Shown: piece by piece, positions 43,101 to 49,672 of the stretch
How the letters are laid out: the number at the start of each line of letters is the position of its first letter
How positions within the stretch are numbered: position 1 is the stretch's first letter
Origin: Bacteroidales bacterium
Lineage (GTDB): Bacteria; Bacteroidota; Bacteroidia; Bacteroidales; UBA932
Length of the DNA: 49,672 nucleotides
Direction of reading: 5' to 3'
Assembly (NCBI GenBank): GCA_016281015.1
Contig: JAEEHS010000083.1
Location: 1 to 49,672, forward strand
Translations under genes and position numbers: made by a program
The notes under the pieces: model-generated
Told to the model about the DNA's origin: nothing
The model's database searches: none
The model's input: the letters and a program-made list of their open reading frames with translations, nothing else

Positions 43101-44161
43101 AGCTCTACAATATTACTGGAAGCGTAACCGTTAGTGACCTTGAACTTGGGGATGGTGTTATTGCTCATGGAACAATTACTCTCTACAATAACACGTACGA
43201 ATTTAACGGATGCGTGGTAGATGTCCATGTTAAAAAACCCACTTTCGACCCTGCAGGAGGCGAATTCGTTGAGAGCCAAAGTGTTGAAATTACCTCTACT
43301 GGTAGCACAAGCATTCGTTACACAACAGATGAGAGTAATCCCACTATAACAGTTGGCAATGTGTATTCTTCGGCTCTTAACCTTGCTTCAACCACTACGG
43401 TAAAGGCCGTTGGCATCAATGGAGCAGTATGCACTGGTGTTGCATCAGCGACATATACTAAAGTGGCTCCTTCATTCTCGGCATCACTTGCAAGTGGAAC
43501 AACAACAGCCTCGATTGAAGTTGCTGCCAATGAAACATCAGCAACTGTTTATGTTACTGGTAATGTTGCATGGACTGCTACCCCCGGAACAGGAGTTACT
43601 TTAAGCAAAAACTCTGGAACAGGTGCCGATAGTTTCACTATGACGTTCGAGGCAAACACAGATGTTAATAATCCAAAGAATAACACTGTTACTGTTTCTA
43701 CAACAGCAGGAGTAGCAACCCAGAGTTACACTCTAACTGTTACTCAAAAGAAGAAGTCTAATGAAAGTACAACAACTACTTATACCTTTACTACCAAAGA
43801 CTGGGGTGATTCAAATTCTGCCTGGACATCTGGGAAAGCTGGTAATCAATTTTCCAGTGGAAGAGGAATCCAAGTTACAACCGGATCTACAGGAGCAAAT
43901 GCTACATCTAAGAGTTCATTTAATAGCGTTTCAAAGGTAGTTGTGACTTATTCAACTAATGCTAATGCTGGTGCAGGCTCAATCGCCGTTAAAGTCGGTT
44001 CAAACTCTGCTCACTCTCAGAATGTAACAAAGACAGGAGGCACTTCCGACCGAACTCTAGAGTATACTATTAGTCCTAATGAAACAGGTTCTGTGCAGAT
44101 TACTGTCACCTGTGGAACGAATAGTATTTACGTAAAGAGTGTAGCCATTACTCACAATTGA
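40193..44161 (+). CDS. Large multidomain lipoprotein: fimbrillin-like, BACON, InlB-like and CHB_HEX-like domains
   Basis: The 1322-aa lipoprotein has a lipobox TSVSC (Cys about residue 21). Domains in order: a fimbrillin-like region (about 35-320), a beta-trefoil-like domain (about 330-465), a BACON domain (about 480-580), a second beta domain starting VLVTSESDLSEGDKIVIVN (about 585-735), another BACON-like part, an InlB-type repeat (YNLTIDTPANGSIEATVGG), an OB-like domain (GDGSLQNPFTVAEAIAAYQ), a CHB_HEX-like unit (FDPAGGEFVESQSVEITSTG), another BACON, and a final beta-sandwich ending YVKSVAITHN. It is AT-rich against the window. It ends at TGA 44159-44161, and the same frame then stays open through a nuclease. 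Confidence 0.85.
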   Translation: MKKLFYSIAVIAVAIATSVSCNKNETDVALNDNEVKEVVLSFTSQKPDLMSEEGTKTAWNSGAQTIYWSSSDKIRIAIKVGDNWQNASGNATSDKGPKLYVSNQAGSDAEIVNFKVSTSFVTEATGNYAFYGIYPDSCTSTDANYEHMPSINVTIPSEQTPLAGTFDPSADIMIAESAETYTAIPSDKTVSLNWTRLVAHGDITLKKLPTFEDGEVIRSITLTAQDGADLTGPHFMDLTTGAFSLQNNASAVNSVTIKASGENLAKNASGNIEFWFASLPFTATSLKAEIKTNKYIYSKQYDGISKEFKVNTRNILGISMSNCSQTDAPAEQLIENGTYVISTKYGDSDLMMVANTGSGNYQNYAELSTTVDNGKIVVDPNAAWVLTYNSSEACYYIANADTETKLSGSSGSTNLTLTANGSQFFIEEVSGGYHIKTSGSEPRWIGYNHNNGAGRFALYKDDSQQPGVVSITPAKINATPVLSISDITLPNGAAITSPVAITPSTKKYISTITVNGIYSEAECTNEVNNPWLTVTAANDQLSYTALANETGAERTLYVSVKGANDDGDETADIVFSVTQPKQVNYSNQWVLVTSESDLSEGDKIVIVNTDVTLAMSTTQNNNNRGSVSVDKDSEDDSILVLNDSDNTQQLTLGKSNNHWTLYTGAGYLYAASSSSNLLKTQTTNNANGEWTIAINASYQATITAQGTNTHNVIKNNGSLFSCYTGGQTAVKVYKWIEDTTSPKVTLVKTEINNVAAAGASSVDETGVYTLANASDANLTVTSDGTIVTAASAANGTVTYSVAANTGAARQGWVKIEVDGGNNVTINVNQLGAAYNLTIDTPANGSIEATVGGSAAGSIVGAGETVTISATPDSGYKLSAWDVYKTGDASTKVEVTYGSFVMPAYNVTVSATFVEGGDGSLQNPFTVAEAIAAYQENSSIGNKYVKGIICQEGTGKYCFMSDDGTTDTKFELYNITGSVTVSDLELGDGVIAHGTITLYNNTYEFNGCVVDVHVKKPTFDPAGGEFVESQSVEITSTGSTSIRYTTDESNPTITVGNVYSSALNLASTTTVKAVGINGAVCTGVASATYTKVAPSFSASLASGTTTASIEVAANETSATVYVTGNVAWTATPGTGVTLSKNSGTGADSFTMTFEANTDVNNPKNNTVTVSTTAGVATQSYTLTVTQKKKSNESTTTTYTFTTKDWGDSNSAWTSGKAGNQFSSGRGIQVTTGSTGANATSKSSFNSVSKVVVTYSTNANAGAGSIAVKVGSNSAHSQNVTKTGGTSDRTLEYTISPNETGSVQITVTCGTNSIYVKSVAITHN

Positions 44162-44167
44162 AGCGAA

Positions 44168-44188
44168 ACCGCCGGGGGCGGCGGGGGG
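44168..44188 (+). promoter_or_regulatory. GC hairpin and G-tracts just after the in-frame TGA
   Basis: CCGCC-GGG-GGCGG can fold 8 bases after the stop, followed by a run of six G. This is also codon sequence for a Gly-rich linker, so structure may be incidental. Confidence 0.3.
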
Positions 44189-44206
44189 CAACAGCCCACA
44201 GCAACA

Positions 44207-45727
44207 GTGACGACCGCCAGCACTCCGAGTGGAGTGAGCTCGACAGGGGCAACCCTGTCGGGCTCCTACACAGGAGCGACAATGACGGTTTCCGAAGTAG
44301 GATTCTACTACGGCACTACAAGCAATCCTTCAACGAAGGTAACTGCTTCAGGAACGAGTTCTCCTTTCACGAAGGCCCTCACGGGTCTTACCCCGAACAA
44401 TACCTATTATTATAAGGCTTATGTGATCGAGGGTGGACAGGAGCGCACAGGCAGCGTGGTATCATTTACCACACCCAGCCTTGGCACGGTAACTACCGGC
44501 AGTGCAAGCAACATCACATCCTCGTCAGCTACTCTGTCTGCAAGCTACTCAAATGTTGTGACAGGTCAGCACGCTCCGCAGGATATCTACTTTAAGTACG
44601 GCACCAGCAGCGGTAATCTGGACAAGACCGCCTACTACAATAACGGCCTTACGAACGCATCAGGATCCTTCTCCGTTTCCGTAAGCGACCTGGATCCCAG
44701 CCAGACATATTACTTCAAGGTATTTATGTCCGTGTGGAACGGCAGTACTTATCAAGAGATTTCCGGAGATGTGGTTTCGTTCACTACGACCGCTGCACCT
44801 GCCCAGACGGGCTGGCAGGCGTATCTGAGCGATTACGGCATGCCGAATGTGTCGGGGCTGGGTCTGTCGCTGCGACAGAGCGGAACTTATTCCGACCGCG
44901 ACGACAAGTGGTACAGCGTCGATACGTCCAACAGCAACCGTCAGATTGCTATCCATACTTATTCTCAGGGCGCTCCGAGCAACGCTGAAACGTTGAACTA
45001 TGTGGTGCTCTACGATGGAAGTAAGTATGCCCCTGTCTGGACATATCATGTGATGAATACCACTAACTGGCCGGACAACTCCGTCGGCCGCAATGAGGAT
45101 TGGGGCAGTGACCCTGCCATCAGCCTTACGCAGCAGACAGGTTTGGATAATGCCAGCGCAGTCGGTTACAGCAGAGGCCACTTGGTCGCGTCGGAGTACC
45201 GGCAGACCACCGTCAAACAAAACAAGCAGACCTTCTACTACTCCAACCAGGCCCCTCAGTGGCAGGATGGATTCAATGGCAGTGGAACCGGTATCGGTGA
45301 AGGCGTCTGGCAGAAGCTTGAGAATAGGGTGAGAAGCCTGGCACCGTCAGGCACAACAATGATGTATGTCGTCACGGGTGTGCTGTATGAAGGGACAACT
45401 ACGACTTTGCCGAGCAATGGTAAGAACGTCCCCATCCCCAGCCACTTCTACAAGTGCATCATGAGATGCACCTTTAGCGGAGGAACGGTCACGGGGGCTC
45501 AGGGAATAGCCTTCGTCTACACGAATGAATCCCACGGCAGCGACAGCTATTACAAGGCCAGCTACGTTACCAGCATCAACAATATCGAGACACGCGCCGG
45601 CTTCGACTTCTTCGCCGCAGTTCCCGCTGCTTATCAGGACTCCGCGGAAGCGAACACGGATGCAAGTTGGTTCACATCCGGATCCAATATCAGTTCGATC
45701 GGCGGCAATAATTGGGGTAGTTTCTAA
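44207..45727 (+). CDS. DNA/RNA non-specific endonuclease (NucA type) with two FN3-like domains, lacking its N-terminus
   Basis: The frame is open from 44162, directly after the TGA of the preceding gene and in the same frame; the first possible start is GTG 44207, with no signal peptide. After a linker SETAGGGGGQQPT come two fibronectin-III-like domains (about 44207-44470 and 44485-44795: GVSSTGATLSGSYTGA, SSSATLSASYSNV). The nuclease domain follows from about 44810. Its catalytic motif is YSRGHLVASEYR (the DRGH-type His), and Asn and Glu are in YSNQAPQW and WQKLENRV. Such enzymes degrade DNA and RNA outside the cell. Either the gene was once joined to the upstream lipoprotein, or its own N-terminus was lost. 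TAATG couples it to the next gene. Confidence 0.85.
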   Translation: MTTASTPSGVSSTGATLSGSYTGATMTVSEVGFYYGTTSNPSTKVTASGTSSPFTKALTGLTPNNTYYYKAYVIEGGQERTGSVVSFTTPSLGTVTTGSASNITSSSATLSASYSNVVTGQHAPQDIYFKYGTSSGNLDKTAYYNNGLTNASGSFSVSVSDLDPSQTYYFKVFMSVWNGSTYQEISGDVVSFTTTAAPAQTGWQAYLSDYGMPNVSGLGLSLRQSGTYSDRDDKWYSVDTSNSNRQIAIHTYSQGAPSNAETLNYVVLYDGSKYAPVWTYHVMNTTNWPDNSVGRNEDWGSDPAISLTQQTGLDNASAVGYSRGHLVASEYRQTTVKQNKQTFYYSNQAPQWQDGFNGSGTGIGEGVWQKLENRVRSLAPSGTTMMYVVTGVLYEGTTTTLPSNGKNVPIPSHFYKCIMRCTFSGGTVTGAQGIAFVYTNESHGSDSYYKASYVTSINNIETRAGFDFFAAVPAAYQDSAEANTDASWFTSGSNISSIGGNNWGSF

Positions 45728-47427
45728 TGACAAGCAAGATATTCAGATTATTCGCCGGGGCGGCGCTCGCAGGAGTTGCCGCCCTTGCGTGTTCCCGTGA
45801 GGTGATGGACCCTGCGGAAGAGGTGAATTCCACCACAAGCCGGACGGTTGTTTTCCATGCCATGGGGTCCCAGACCAAGGCGCAGTTCGGTCAGAAGGAC
45901 GGCGAAACCTGGCCGACCCTATGGACCAGCCATGACAGCGAGGTGAAACTCTCGCTGAATTACGGTGGTGCCATAGCGGCGGCGGTCACTCCGTCTGAAG
46001 ATTTCCGCAGTGCGTCTTTCAGCGCAACCATTGATTTCAGCGAATTCACGGCGCCTTATACTTATTATTCCGTGTCTCCTTCATCTGTGGCGAAGGCGCT
46101 CAGCCCGAGCCGCGAGGCGTGGAAGGTGAGCATCCCTTCGGTGCAGACGCCTTCGGCCGGTTCTCCGGACGAGCGGGCCTTGATCATCGCTTCGACGAGT
46201 GAGACTTACCCGGACGAGGATGCTGCCAGCAACGTGAACCTTTATTTCAATCACCTGACGGCATACGGCTGCATCTCCATTACCGGACTCGACCTTAGCG
46301 GGAAGACTGTCCAGGCGGTGGAAATAACGGCCACACAGCCTTTCGTCGGCGACTGGTACTGGAAATGCGAGAACCATGAGCTCATCGACTATGGTGCATC
46401 GTCCACGCTGACCATCAATACCAACCACGCTGACCAGGTCTGGTTCGGCTGCGCCCCGGTGGATATGTCCAACGAGATTTGGGTCGTGTCGCTCGTTACC
46501 GATGCCGGGACTTATAAAAAGGAAATCCTTCTGGAGGGCTCGTATGAACTGCAAGCGGGCGTCGTGGCCGTCTTATCGGTGAATATGTCCGTGGATACGG
46601 ATTTCATTCAGGCCGGATCGGGTTCAGGCGATTTTGAACTTGTTGCCGATGCTTCGACCTTGGCGGTCGGGGATGAGGTGCTGATTACTGATATTGACGG
46701 AACATACGCAATGGCAGACAATGCCGGCAATTATCGCAATGCGGTCAGCATTACGACGGGAAATAACGTGATTTCGTCTGTCGGGGATGCCTGCATTCTC
46801 ACTCTTTCCGCTGGCAGTGCGGATGATACATGGGCCTTTCACGCAAGTGACGGCTATCTTAATGCGACTTCCAGCAAGAATTCATTAGGCGTTGCCAATG
46901 CGATTTCCGAGACAAGTAGCTGGGCTGTCAGTATTGTCAGTGGCGAGGCTACTGTCGACGCATTGAGTGGCTCCTATAACCGGCTTAGGTATAACTATAA
47001 TCAGGGCGCTCCGCGTTTCAGTGCCTATGGCTCCAGTACCGGTTTGCCACTCGTTTCCATCTATCGGCGCAGCGCCGGCGGAGTTTCCGCCCATGATCCT
47101 CTTCTGGAAAAGACGAACTACGGCTGCTATCTTGGGAGCGGTCTCGAATGGGAATATAATCCCGGGACGGACCAGGTGACGCGGAGCTACAATGGTGAAA
47201 GTGTCCAGACTTACACATTGATTAACGCCGAGAATGTTGAAGAGCTGGAGATGATCGGTTATCAGCGCGACAAGTTGAAAGGTGACAGCTTCAGCGTTTC
47301 CGTCAACTGGCGCCGCGGCACGAGCTCTGTCCATAACAGTTCATACAATATGACTGTCATCAAGGAGGACGGCCCGAAGGTATGGCTCAGCGCCGGGAAT
47401 GGTAAAGGTGTCATCATCAAAAAGTAA
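45727..47427 (+). CDS. Fimbrillin-like surface lipoprotein
   Basis: The 566-aa lipoprotein has a lipobox ALAC (Cys about residue 22). The N-terminal fimbrillin-type region (about residues 38-295: TVVFHAMGSQTKAQFGQKDG, YTYYSVSPSSVAKAL, NVNLYFNHLTAYGCISITGL) is like that of the 1322-aa protein. It is followed by a beta domain FELVADASTLAVGDEVLITD (about 302-450), which is homologous to the VLVTSESDLSEGDKIVIVN domain there. The C-terminal 110 residues are unassigned. It overlaps the nuclease stop by one base and precedes the M6 protease by 6 bases. Role unknown; probably surface binding or assembly. Confidence 0.82.
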   Translation: MTSKIFRLFAGAALAGVAALACSREVMDPAEEVNSTTSRTVVFHAMGSQTKAQFGQKDGETWPTLWTSHDSEVKLSLNYGGAIAAAVTPSEDFRSASFSATIDFSEFTAPYTYYSVSPSSVAKALSPSREAWKVSIPSVQTPSAGSPDERALIIASTSETYPDEDAASNVNLYFNHLTAYGCISITGLDLSGKTVQAVEITATQPFVGDWYWKCENHELIDYGASSTLTINTNHADQVWFGCAPVDMSNEIWVVSLVTDAGTYKKEILLEGSYELQAGVVAVLSVNMSVDTDFIQAGSGSGDFELVADASTLAVGDEVLITDIDGTYAMADNAGNYRNAVSITTGNNVISSVGDACILTLSAGSADDTWAFHASDGYLNATSSKNSLGVANAISETSSWAVSIVSGEATVDALSGSYNRLRYNYNQGAPRFSAYGSSTGLPLVSIYRRSAGGVSAHDPLLEKTNYGCYLGSGLEWEYNPGTDQVTRSYNGESVQTYTLINAENVEELEMIGYQRDKLKGDSFSVSVNWRRGTSSVHNSSYNMTVIKEDGPKVWLSAGNGKGVIIKK

Positions 47428-47433
47428 AGGGCT

Positions 47434-49284
47434 ATGAAAAAGATTTTCACAGTGATTCTCGCAGCCCTTTGCTGCTTTACCCTCGCCCAAGCCGTTCCGG
47501 CTTATCGCGGCCTCATTCCCTATACCCAACCCGATGGAAGCGTGATTCAAATCCGTCTCCATGGCGACGAATTCTGCCACTGGACAACTGATGCGTCGGG
47601 GAATTATCTTGAAATGGGTGAAGATGGTTTCTATCGCAGGTCTTCTTCCACCCGTTTCGAGGCTCGCAAGGCAGCTGCAAAAATCCGCCGTGCTGAGGTC
47701 AACATGCGCCGCAGGGCCTCGGTTAACAAAGGCATCGCCAGCGGTCAGAAGCATTTCCTGGTGATTCTGGTGGAGTTCAGTGATATACACTTCCAAAGCA
47801 GTACGGCGAACAGCGACTTCAGCAATCTGATGAATCAGCAGGGCTACAATGTGAACGGGGCAAGAGGTAGCGCACGGGACTTCTATTACGATAATTCCGG
47901 CGGGGTTTTCGAGCCTATATTTGATGTTTACGGTCCTGTCCGTCTGTCTAACAACCGTGCCCATTATGGTGAGAACTACCAGGGTGTCCGCGGCAACGAC
48001 ATGTGTCCCGAGGATGCCGTCGTAGAAGGTTGCCAGGCCTTGGATTCGTCCATTAACTTTGCCCAGTATGATAATGACAACGACGGCGAAGTTGACATGA
48101 TCTTTATGTATTATGCGGGTCAGGGCGAGGCCGACGGCGGGCCTACGGACAGTATATGGCCCCATCAGTGGGACCTTTACGACGGAACGAAGGGAACGGA
48201 ATATGAAATCAATGTCCGTCTGGACGGGAAACGACTTAACAAGTACGCCTGCACGAATGAAATTGTGAGTTATGGCGCACTTAACGGCAAGATGTGCGGT
48301 ATCGGCACGGCCTGCCACGAGTTCGGTCACGCCATGGGCCTTCCGGATTTCTATGATGTTGACTACGATGATTACAACGGCGAGGCCGGCGGGCTGTATG
48401 ATTTCTCCACAATGTGCAGCGGCTCATACAACGACAATGGCCGAACTCCTCCGTACTTCAATATGGAAGAGAGAATCCTGCTAGGATGGAAGACAGAATC
48501 CGATTATAGTACGTTCAATGCTTCCGGCAGCTATTCCTTCGGAAGTGTGAGCGGAAATGTAGCTTACAGGACGTTCACGGATAAGGACGGAGAGTATTTT
48601 GCCTATGAATGCAGGAGCAAGACTGGATGGGACTATGGTCTTCCCGAGGCCGGCCTTCTGGTCTATCATGTTGACAAATCCAACCGCAAAGTGACGATTT
48701 ACAATAATGGAAAAAAAGTCACAGACCAGACGGCGGCCATGCTTTGGAGTAACTGGCAAACCTACAACTCCATCAATGAGAATGGTTCTCACCCATGTTT
48801 CTATGTGATTCCTGCGACAGACCGAACCAGTTTGAACTTACTTGATTCGGATGGATATGCAAAAACTACTGGCTATACCTTTACGGGAGCTAATGGGCGG
48901 AATTCATACACGCCTGTCAGTTGGAACGGAGTCGAGTCGGTCGTTACCTTCCCAAGTATATCGTATAGTTCTTCTACCGGCAAGGTTACTCTTACTGTTT
49001 CTATGCCATCCACTTCGCTGAACTACAACGTTATTGCCAATCCGAGCTGCGGAGTCTATGTTGCTGGAAGCAGTTTCACGCCGGAACTTGAAGTGAGCGA
49101 AGCGCAGCCGGTAAGTTCCGTGCAATGGTACTTTGATGATGAACCGCTCGGTGGAATCATTACGGTTTCGCCCTTCCAGGGACCGTCGGTCCAGCTCAGC
49201 GCCGGGAAGCACCTTGTGGAAGCGCACCTGAACCTCACGGACGGCAGTACCAAGATCCTTGAATTGATCCTTACCGCCAACTAA
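47434..49284 (+). CDS. Secreted M6-family zinc metalloprotease
   Basis: The 616-aa protein has a Sec signal (IFTVILAALCCFTLAQA, cleavage about residue 20) and no lipobox. A pro-region (VPAYRGLIPYTQPDGSVIQI) precedes the catalytic domain with the zinc motif HEFGHAMGLPDFYD (about residues 295-308), the M6 form HExxHxxGxxD. It also has calcium-type loops (YDNDNDGEVDM). The C-terminal 100 residues form an Ig/PKD-like domain. No type IX secretion C-terminal signal is evident. M6 enzymes such as immune inhibitor A cut host or matrix proteins. It is the last gene of the cluster before a strong hairpin. Confidence 0.93.
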   Translation: MKKIFTVILAALCCFTLAQAVPAYRGLIPYTQPDGSVIQIRLHGDEFCHWTTDASGNYLEMGEDGFYRRSSSTRFEARKAAAKIRRAEVNMRRRASVNKGIASGQKHFLVILVEFSDIHFQSSTANSDFSNLMNQQGYNVNGARGSARDFYYDNSGGVFEPIFDVYGPVRLSNNRAHYGENYQGVRGNDMCPEDAVVEGCQALDSSINFAQYDNDNDGEVDMIFMYYAGQGEADGGPTDSIWPHQWDLYDGTKGTEYEINVRLDGKRLNKYACTNEIVSYGALNGKMCGIGTACHEFGHAMGLPDFYDVDYDDYNGEAGGLYDFSTMCSGSYNDNGRTPPYFNMEERILLGWKTESDYSTFNASGSYSFGSVSGNVAYRTFTDKDGEYFAYECRSKTGWDYGLPEAGLLVYHVDKSNRKVTIYNNGKKVTDQTAAMLWSNWQTYNSINENGSHPCFYVIPATDRTSLNLLDSDGYAKTTGYTFTGANGRNSYTPVSWNGVESVVTFPSISYSSSTGKVTLTVSMPSTSLNYNVIANPSCGVYVAGSSFTPELEVSEAQPVSSVQWYFDDEPLGGIITVSPFQGPSVQLSAGKHLVEAHLNLTDGSTKILELILTAN

Positions 49285-49312
49285 GCCAGAGCGCGGTCGC
49301 GATTAACACAAG

Positions 49313-49352
49313 TAGCAGCAACTTACCGTCATGGCAAAGTTGCTGCTATTTG
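49313..49352. terminator. Strong hairpin ending the secreted-protein operon
   Basis: TAGCAGCAACTT (49313-49324) pairs perfectly with AAGTTGCTGCTA (49337-49348), 12-base loop, then TTTG. Placed between convergent genes, it could serve both. Confidence 0.75.
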
Positions 49353-49370
49353 TATGTAATTATACTGGAC

Positions 49371-49672
49371 TTATACCCCCAGCGCCGCGATTTCCTCGGC
49401 TGAGAGGCCGGTGAGTTCTTGGACCGTGGCTGGGTCGTAGCCCTTAGCGAGCATCGTCTTGGCGATCTCAGCCTTGCTTTGGGCAACTCCCTGCGCTACT
49501 CCTTGCGCGATACCCTGTTCGATGCCTTTGTGGAGTCCGTCCTCAAAGTAGGGTTTCGTGATGTTCTCGAGTTCTTTTTCCGTATACATGGCTTTGATGT
49601 ATTCTTTCCATTCTTGATCGGTGAATCGCCGCGTTTTACTCGCTTCGATAAGCGGGCGATAACGTTCGTCAA
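49371..49672 (-). CDS. Rpn/PD-(D/E)XK nuclease-transposase family protein, C-terminal part
   Basis: The frame continues through the right edge (83 more bases upstream of the ATG at 49589 are open and read ERYRPLIEASKTRRFTDQEW), so the gene is cut by the window. The visible tail has the family-typical HKGIEQGIAQGVAQGVAQ repeat followed by AEIAKTMLAKGYDPATVQEL and TGLSAEEIAAL. Rpn proteins promote RecA-independent recombination and often behave as mobile genes. The catalytic nuclease domain is outside the window. Confidence 0.85.
   Translation of the reverse strand, partial: DERYRPLIEASKTRRFTDQEWKEYIKAMYTEKELENITKPYFEDGLHKGIEQGIAQGVAQGVAQSKAEIAKTMLAKGYDPATVQELTGLSAEEIAALGV

Noticed and set aside
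44159..44161. Selenocysteine or general TGA recoding
   Set aside because: TGA ends many normal genes here, no selenocysteine-type active site lies at this position, and the upstream protein has a plausible natural end.
49485..49530. DNA repeat near the right edge as a mobile-element end
   Set aside because: The repeated triplets encode the GIAQGVAQ tail usual for Rpn-family proteins, so it is a coding repeat.

Overview
The window is a piece of a Bacteroidota chromosome, most likely order Bacteroidales. Five things point that way: promoters of the Bacteroidetes type (TTTG, 19-20 bases, TAnnTTTG), almost no Shine-Dalgarno sequences, Mfa/Fim-type fimbrial genes with DUF4906-like subunits, lipoproteins with fimbrillin, BACON and GLUG-like domains, and a tmRNA tag ending in YALAA. 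Most of the window is GC-rich (roughly 55-60% by eye). About 39.8-44.2 kb is clearly AT-richer. Family or genus cannot be fixed from the sequence alone (a Rikenellaceae-like or related lineage would fit).

Layout. 1-6.1 kb is an accessory or defence-like region: the end of an SMC-like ATPase with a Toprim partner (Mks/Wadjet-like), a HigBA toxin-antitoxin pair, and gene debris (truncated metallophosphoesterase, degenerate direct repeats, a 31-bp dyad). 6.1-11.3 kb holds short operons: peroxiredoxin plus superoxide dismutase; a PL29-N-like lipoprotein plus cation efflux pump; TSCPD protein, GDP-mannose pyrophosphorylase and a helicase-associated-like mini protein. 11.3-14.9 kb (minus) carries a GLUG-repeat lipoprotein and an SGNH hydrolase. 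15.1-19.4 kb is a polysaccharide-precursor operon (CapD/WbpM-like dehydratase, aspartokinase-like protein, Gmd). 19.4-23.6 kb holds secA, bactofilin and ssrA. 23.7-31.9 kb (minus) holds an NlpC/P60 lipoprotein and a fimbrial operon headed by an SSB gene.

32.2-39.5 kb is mainly housekeeping: an MFS permease, tgt, an LptF/G permease, dut and murF in a tight operon, then obg and a PAP2 phosphatase on the other strand. 39.5-49.3 kb contains an orphan Phd/YefM antitoxin with a clear operator, followed by an apparent transcription unit with a long structured leader. That unit encodes a 47-aa small protein, a 1322-aa fimbrillin-like multidomain lipoprotein, a secreted-type non-specific nuclease, a second fimbrillin-like lipoprotein and an M6 metalloprotease, and it ends at a strong hairpin. 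The nuclease reading frame is separated from the preceding lipoprotein only by one in-frame TGA. The right edge carries the C-terminus of an Rpn-type nuclease/transposase.

The best leads are the interrupted lipoprotein-nuclease gene and its secreted cluster, several promoters whose -7 box ends only 4-6 bases before the start codon (predicted leaderless mRNAs), the aspartokinase-like protein that has lost catalytic motifs, and a set of long perfect dyads in control regions. All homology statements rest on recognised motifs, without database searches.
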